Assembly (NCBI RefSeq): GCF_025753855.1
Contig: NZ_JAOWPT010000002.1
Coordinates: forward strand, 62,001 to 126,000
DNA: 64,000 bases
Direction of reading: 5' to 3'
From: Mesorhizobium sp. ZC-5
Lineage (GTDB): Bacteria > Pseudomonadota > Alphaproteobacteria > Rhizobiales > Rhizobiaceae
Made by a program: the position numbers and the translations under genes. Shown here piece after piece: positions 62,490-64,000 of this stretch. The notes beneath the pieces are model-generated. The model saw only the letters and a list, made by a program, of their open reading frames with translations. It did not search any database and was not told the DNA's origin. Within the stretch, counting starts at the first letter, position 1; the number at the start of each line of letters is the position of its first letter.

Positions 62490-64000
62490 CTACTGGCCGG
62501 TCAGGTCGCTCATCAATCCCGATGCCACCGACAGCCGCGACACGGTAATATCGCCGCCTTCCGTCAGTGCCTGCAGCCGCTCGCGGGTGCGGGCGATACG
62601 CTCGCCTCCGGCCTCCAGCCAGGCGGCAACCGGATCGGCCTGCTTGCCATAGCCGGCGAGCGCCGATGTCGCGATGCCCCGACGCGCCGCACCGATCATG
62701 TCGATGGCGCGCGAAAGCGCAAGCCCGTCATAATAATCGGCCGGCGTAATCGAGCGCGCCGCGTCCTCGATGCGCGGAATGCGGAAGGCATCACTGACGC
62801 CAAAGAAGGCTCTCGCCGACTGTACGAGATCGGCGCCAGCGCTGCGGGCCACCAAGGCGATGTCCGGCAACAGTTCGGCAACCGTCAGCGCGGCCAATTG
62901 TTCGGCCAATCGTTCCGGCGCTCCCGCCCGGAAAAAGGCCTCGCGGCGTTCGTCCAGTTTTTCCTTCATGAAGGTTGGCAGCAAGCTTCCTATCTTCGGC
63001 TCCAGAACCTTGCGTGCCTCGCGCAGTTCAATGATGCGGGTTCCAAGCGGTGCATCGCCGCGGTCGTTCTTGAGGAGCCATGCCGTGGCGGCGGAAATCA
63101 ACCGACCGGCGGTCTGATAGAAATCGAGCTGTGCCTGTCCGTCTACCTTGTTGTCCAGCGCGTCGATGTCGGCATAGACGCTGGCAAGACCGAAGCCGTC
63201 GCGCACCACGGTGAAGGCACGCACCACGTCGCCGGCATCGCGGCCGGTGCTGTCCTGCAGCCGGCTCACGAACGCCGGTCCACCGCGATTGATCAGGTCG
63301 TTTGAAAGCACGCGCGCGATGATCTCGCGGCGCAGCCGATGCCCCTCGATCTCCGCCTGATACTTCTTCGCCATGCGGTCGGGGAAATAGCCCAGCAGGT
63401 CCCGGTCGAAATGCGGATCGTCGGGCACATTGCTCGCGATGATGTCGCTGAACAGCACGATCTTGGCATAGGCGAGCAGCACGCCGAGTTCGGCGCGCGT
63501 CAGCGGCTCGCCGCGCACCTGGCGTTCAGCCAGCGCCTGCGGCGACGGCAGCGTTTCCACCGCGCGATCGAGCAGGCCGCGTGCTTCCAGCGCCGCCATG
63601 AAGCGCGCCTGGTGAGGCAGGTCGCCAATGCCGCGCTTGCGGGCGAGCGAGAGCGCCAGGGTCTGCTGGTAGTTGTTGGAGAGGACCAGGGAGCCGACCT
63701 CGTCGGTCATCTCGGCCAGCAGCTTGTTGCGCGCGGGACGCGTCAGGGAGCCCTTGCGCATCGCCGACGCCAGCGCGATCTTGATGTTGACTTCGACGTC
63801 CGACGAATTGACGCCGCCGGAATTGTCGATGGCGTCGGAATTGCAGGCACCGCCGAGCATGCCGAATTCGATGCGGGCACGCTGGGTGACGCCGAGATTG
63901 GCGCCCTCGCCGATCACCTTGACGCGCAGTTCGGCGGCGGTCACCCGGATGCCGTCATTGGCGCGGTCGCCGACTTCCTGGTTGCTCTCGCCGGTGGCGC
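62490..64000 (-). CDS. NAD-dependent glutamate dehydrogenase (GDH180 type), 3' part
   Basis: The last 503 residues of a large (normally about 1,600-residue) NAD-specific glutamate dehydrogenase whose 5' end lies beyond the right edge. The segment begins in TGESNQEVGDRANDGIR and passes VKVIGEGANLGVTQRARIEF, GGACNSDAIDNSGGVNSSDVEVNIKI and SNNYQQTLALSLARKRG, which belong to the catalytic domain and its C-terminal extension. The enzyme deaminates glutamate to 2-oxoglutarate. The frame is open to the window edge, so a GTG at 63944 should not be read as the start. Confidence 0.94.
   Translation of the reverse strand, partial: ATGESNQEVGDRANDGIRVTAAELRVKVIGEGANLGVTQRARIEFGMLGGACNSDAIDNSGGVNSSDVEVNIKIALASAMRKGSLTRPARNKLLAEMTDEVGSLVLSNNYQQTLALSLARKRGIGDLPHQARFMAALEARGLLDRAVETLPSPQALAERQVRGEPLTRAELGVLLAYAKIVLFSDIIASNVPDDPHFDRDLLGYFPDRMAKKYQAEIEGHRLRREIIARVLSNDLINRGGPAFVSRLQDSTGRDAGDVVRAFTVVRDGFGLASVYADIDALDNKVDGQAQLDFYQTAGRLISAATAWLLKNDRGDAPLGTRIIELREARKVLEPKIGSLLPTFMKEKLDERREAFFRAGAPERLAEQLAALTVAELLPDIALVARSAGADLVQSARAFFGVSDAFRIPRIEDAARSITPADYYDGLALSRAIDMIGAARRGIATSALAGYGKQADPVAAWLEAGGERIARTRERLQALTEGGDITVSRLSVASGLMSDLTGQ

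Overview
The window is a high-GC chromosomal segment of an alphaproteobacterium, most probably a member of the Hyphomicrobiales close to Mesorhizobium (Phyllobacteriaceae). The evidence is protein style and gene order: a bL21 protein with a C-terminal helix-hairpin-helix extension, the series rplU-rpmA-GNAT-obgE-proB-proA-nadD ... rsfS-rlmH-envC-ctpA-yibQ-rppH, an F1 ATPase operon atpHAGDC separate from F0, leuS-lptE, htpX-rsmB-heparinase-purH, and a large NAD-dependent glutamate dehydrogenase. This assignment is inferred from remembered synteny, not from a search.

Layout. 1-9.5 kb: the end of a BOF/YgiW protein, recQ, then a malonate catabolic block (divergent GntR regulator, TRAP transporter, malonyl-CoA decarboxylase, malonyl-CoA synthetase), then a rifampin ADP-ribosyltransferase. 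9.6-24.8 kb: tRNA-Ser(CGA), two ribosomal protein genes, obgE, proline biosynthesis genes, nadD, an MFS/MscS pair lying between nadD and rsfS, then rsfS, rlmH and the envelope and RNA-decay genes envC, ctpA, yibQ and rppH. 24.9-28.9 kb: an accessory stretch with a conserved gene broken by rhizobial palindromic repeats, sodC, a lower-GC acyltransferase and a second signal peptidase whose C-terminal tail looks replaced. 29-34.3 kb: the atp operon on the minus strand, with an extra 80-residue gene between atpD and atpC. 34.5-49.9 kb: priA, fructose-6-phosphate aldolase, an acyltransferase, lptE, leuS, the YggS PLP protein, and a set of metabolic and transport genes. 50.2-52.2 kb: acs. 52.2-52.8 kb: a gap without large genes that holds a CxxC microprotein gene and a compact stand-alone transcript candidate, described below. 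52.8-64 kb: a secreted nuclease, a PepSY protein, a transglutaminase, SDHAF4-like, htpX, rsmB, heparinase-like, purH, an MFS transporter and the C-terminal part of NAD-glutamate dehydrogenase.

The most intriguing unexplained signal is at 52.54-52.80 kb. A 15-nt stretch there is complementary to the conserved 3' end of alphaproteobacterial 16S rRNA (quoted from memory) and sits directly before a 23-codon ORF. Hairpins, including a UUCG tetraloop, and an intrinsic terminator follow, and there is no co-directional gene downstream. Other points of interest are the repeat-invaded pseudogene at 25 kb, the signal peptidase/acyltransferase junction at 28.2 kb, the extra gene inside the atp operon, and several small genes. 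No CRISPR array, prophage, insertion sequence or defence system was seen.
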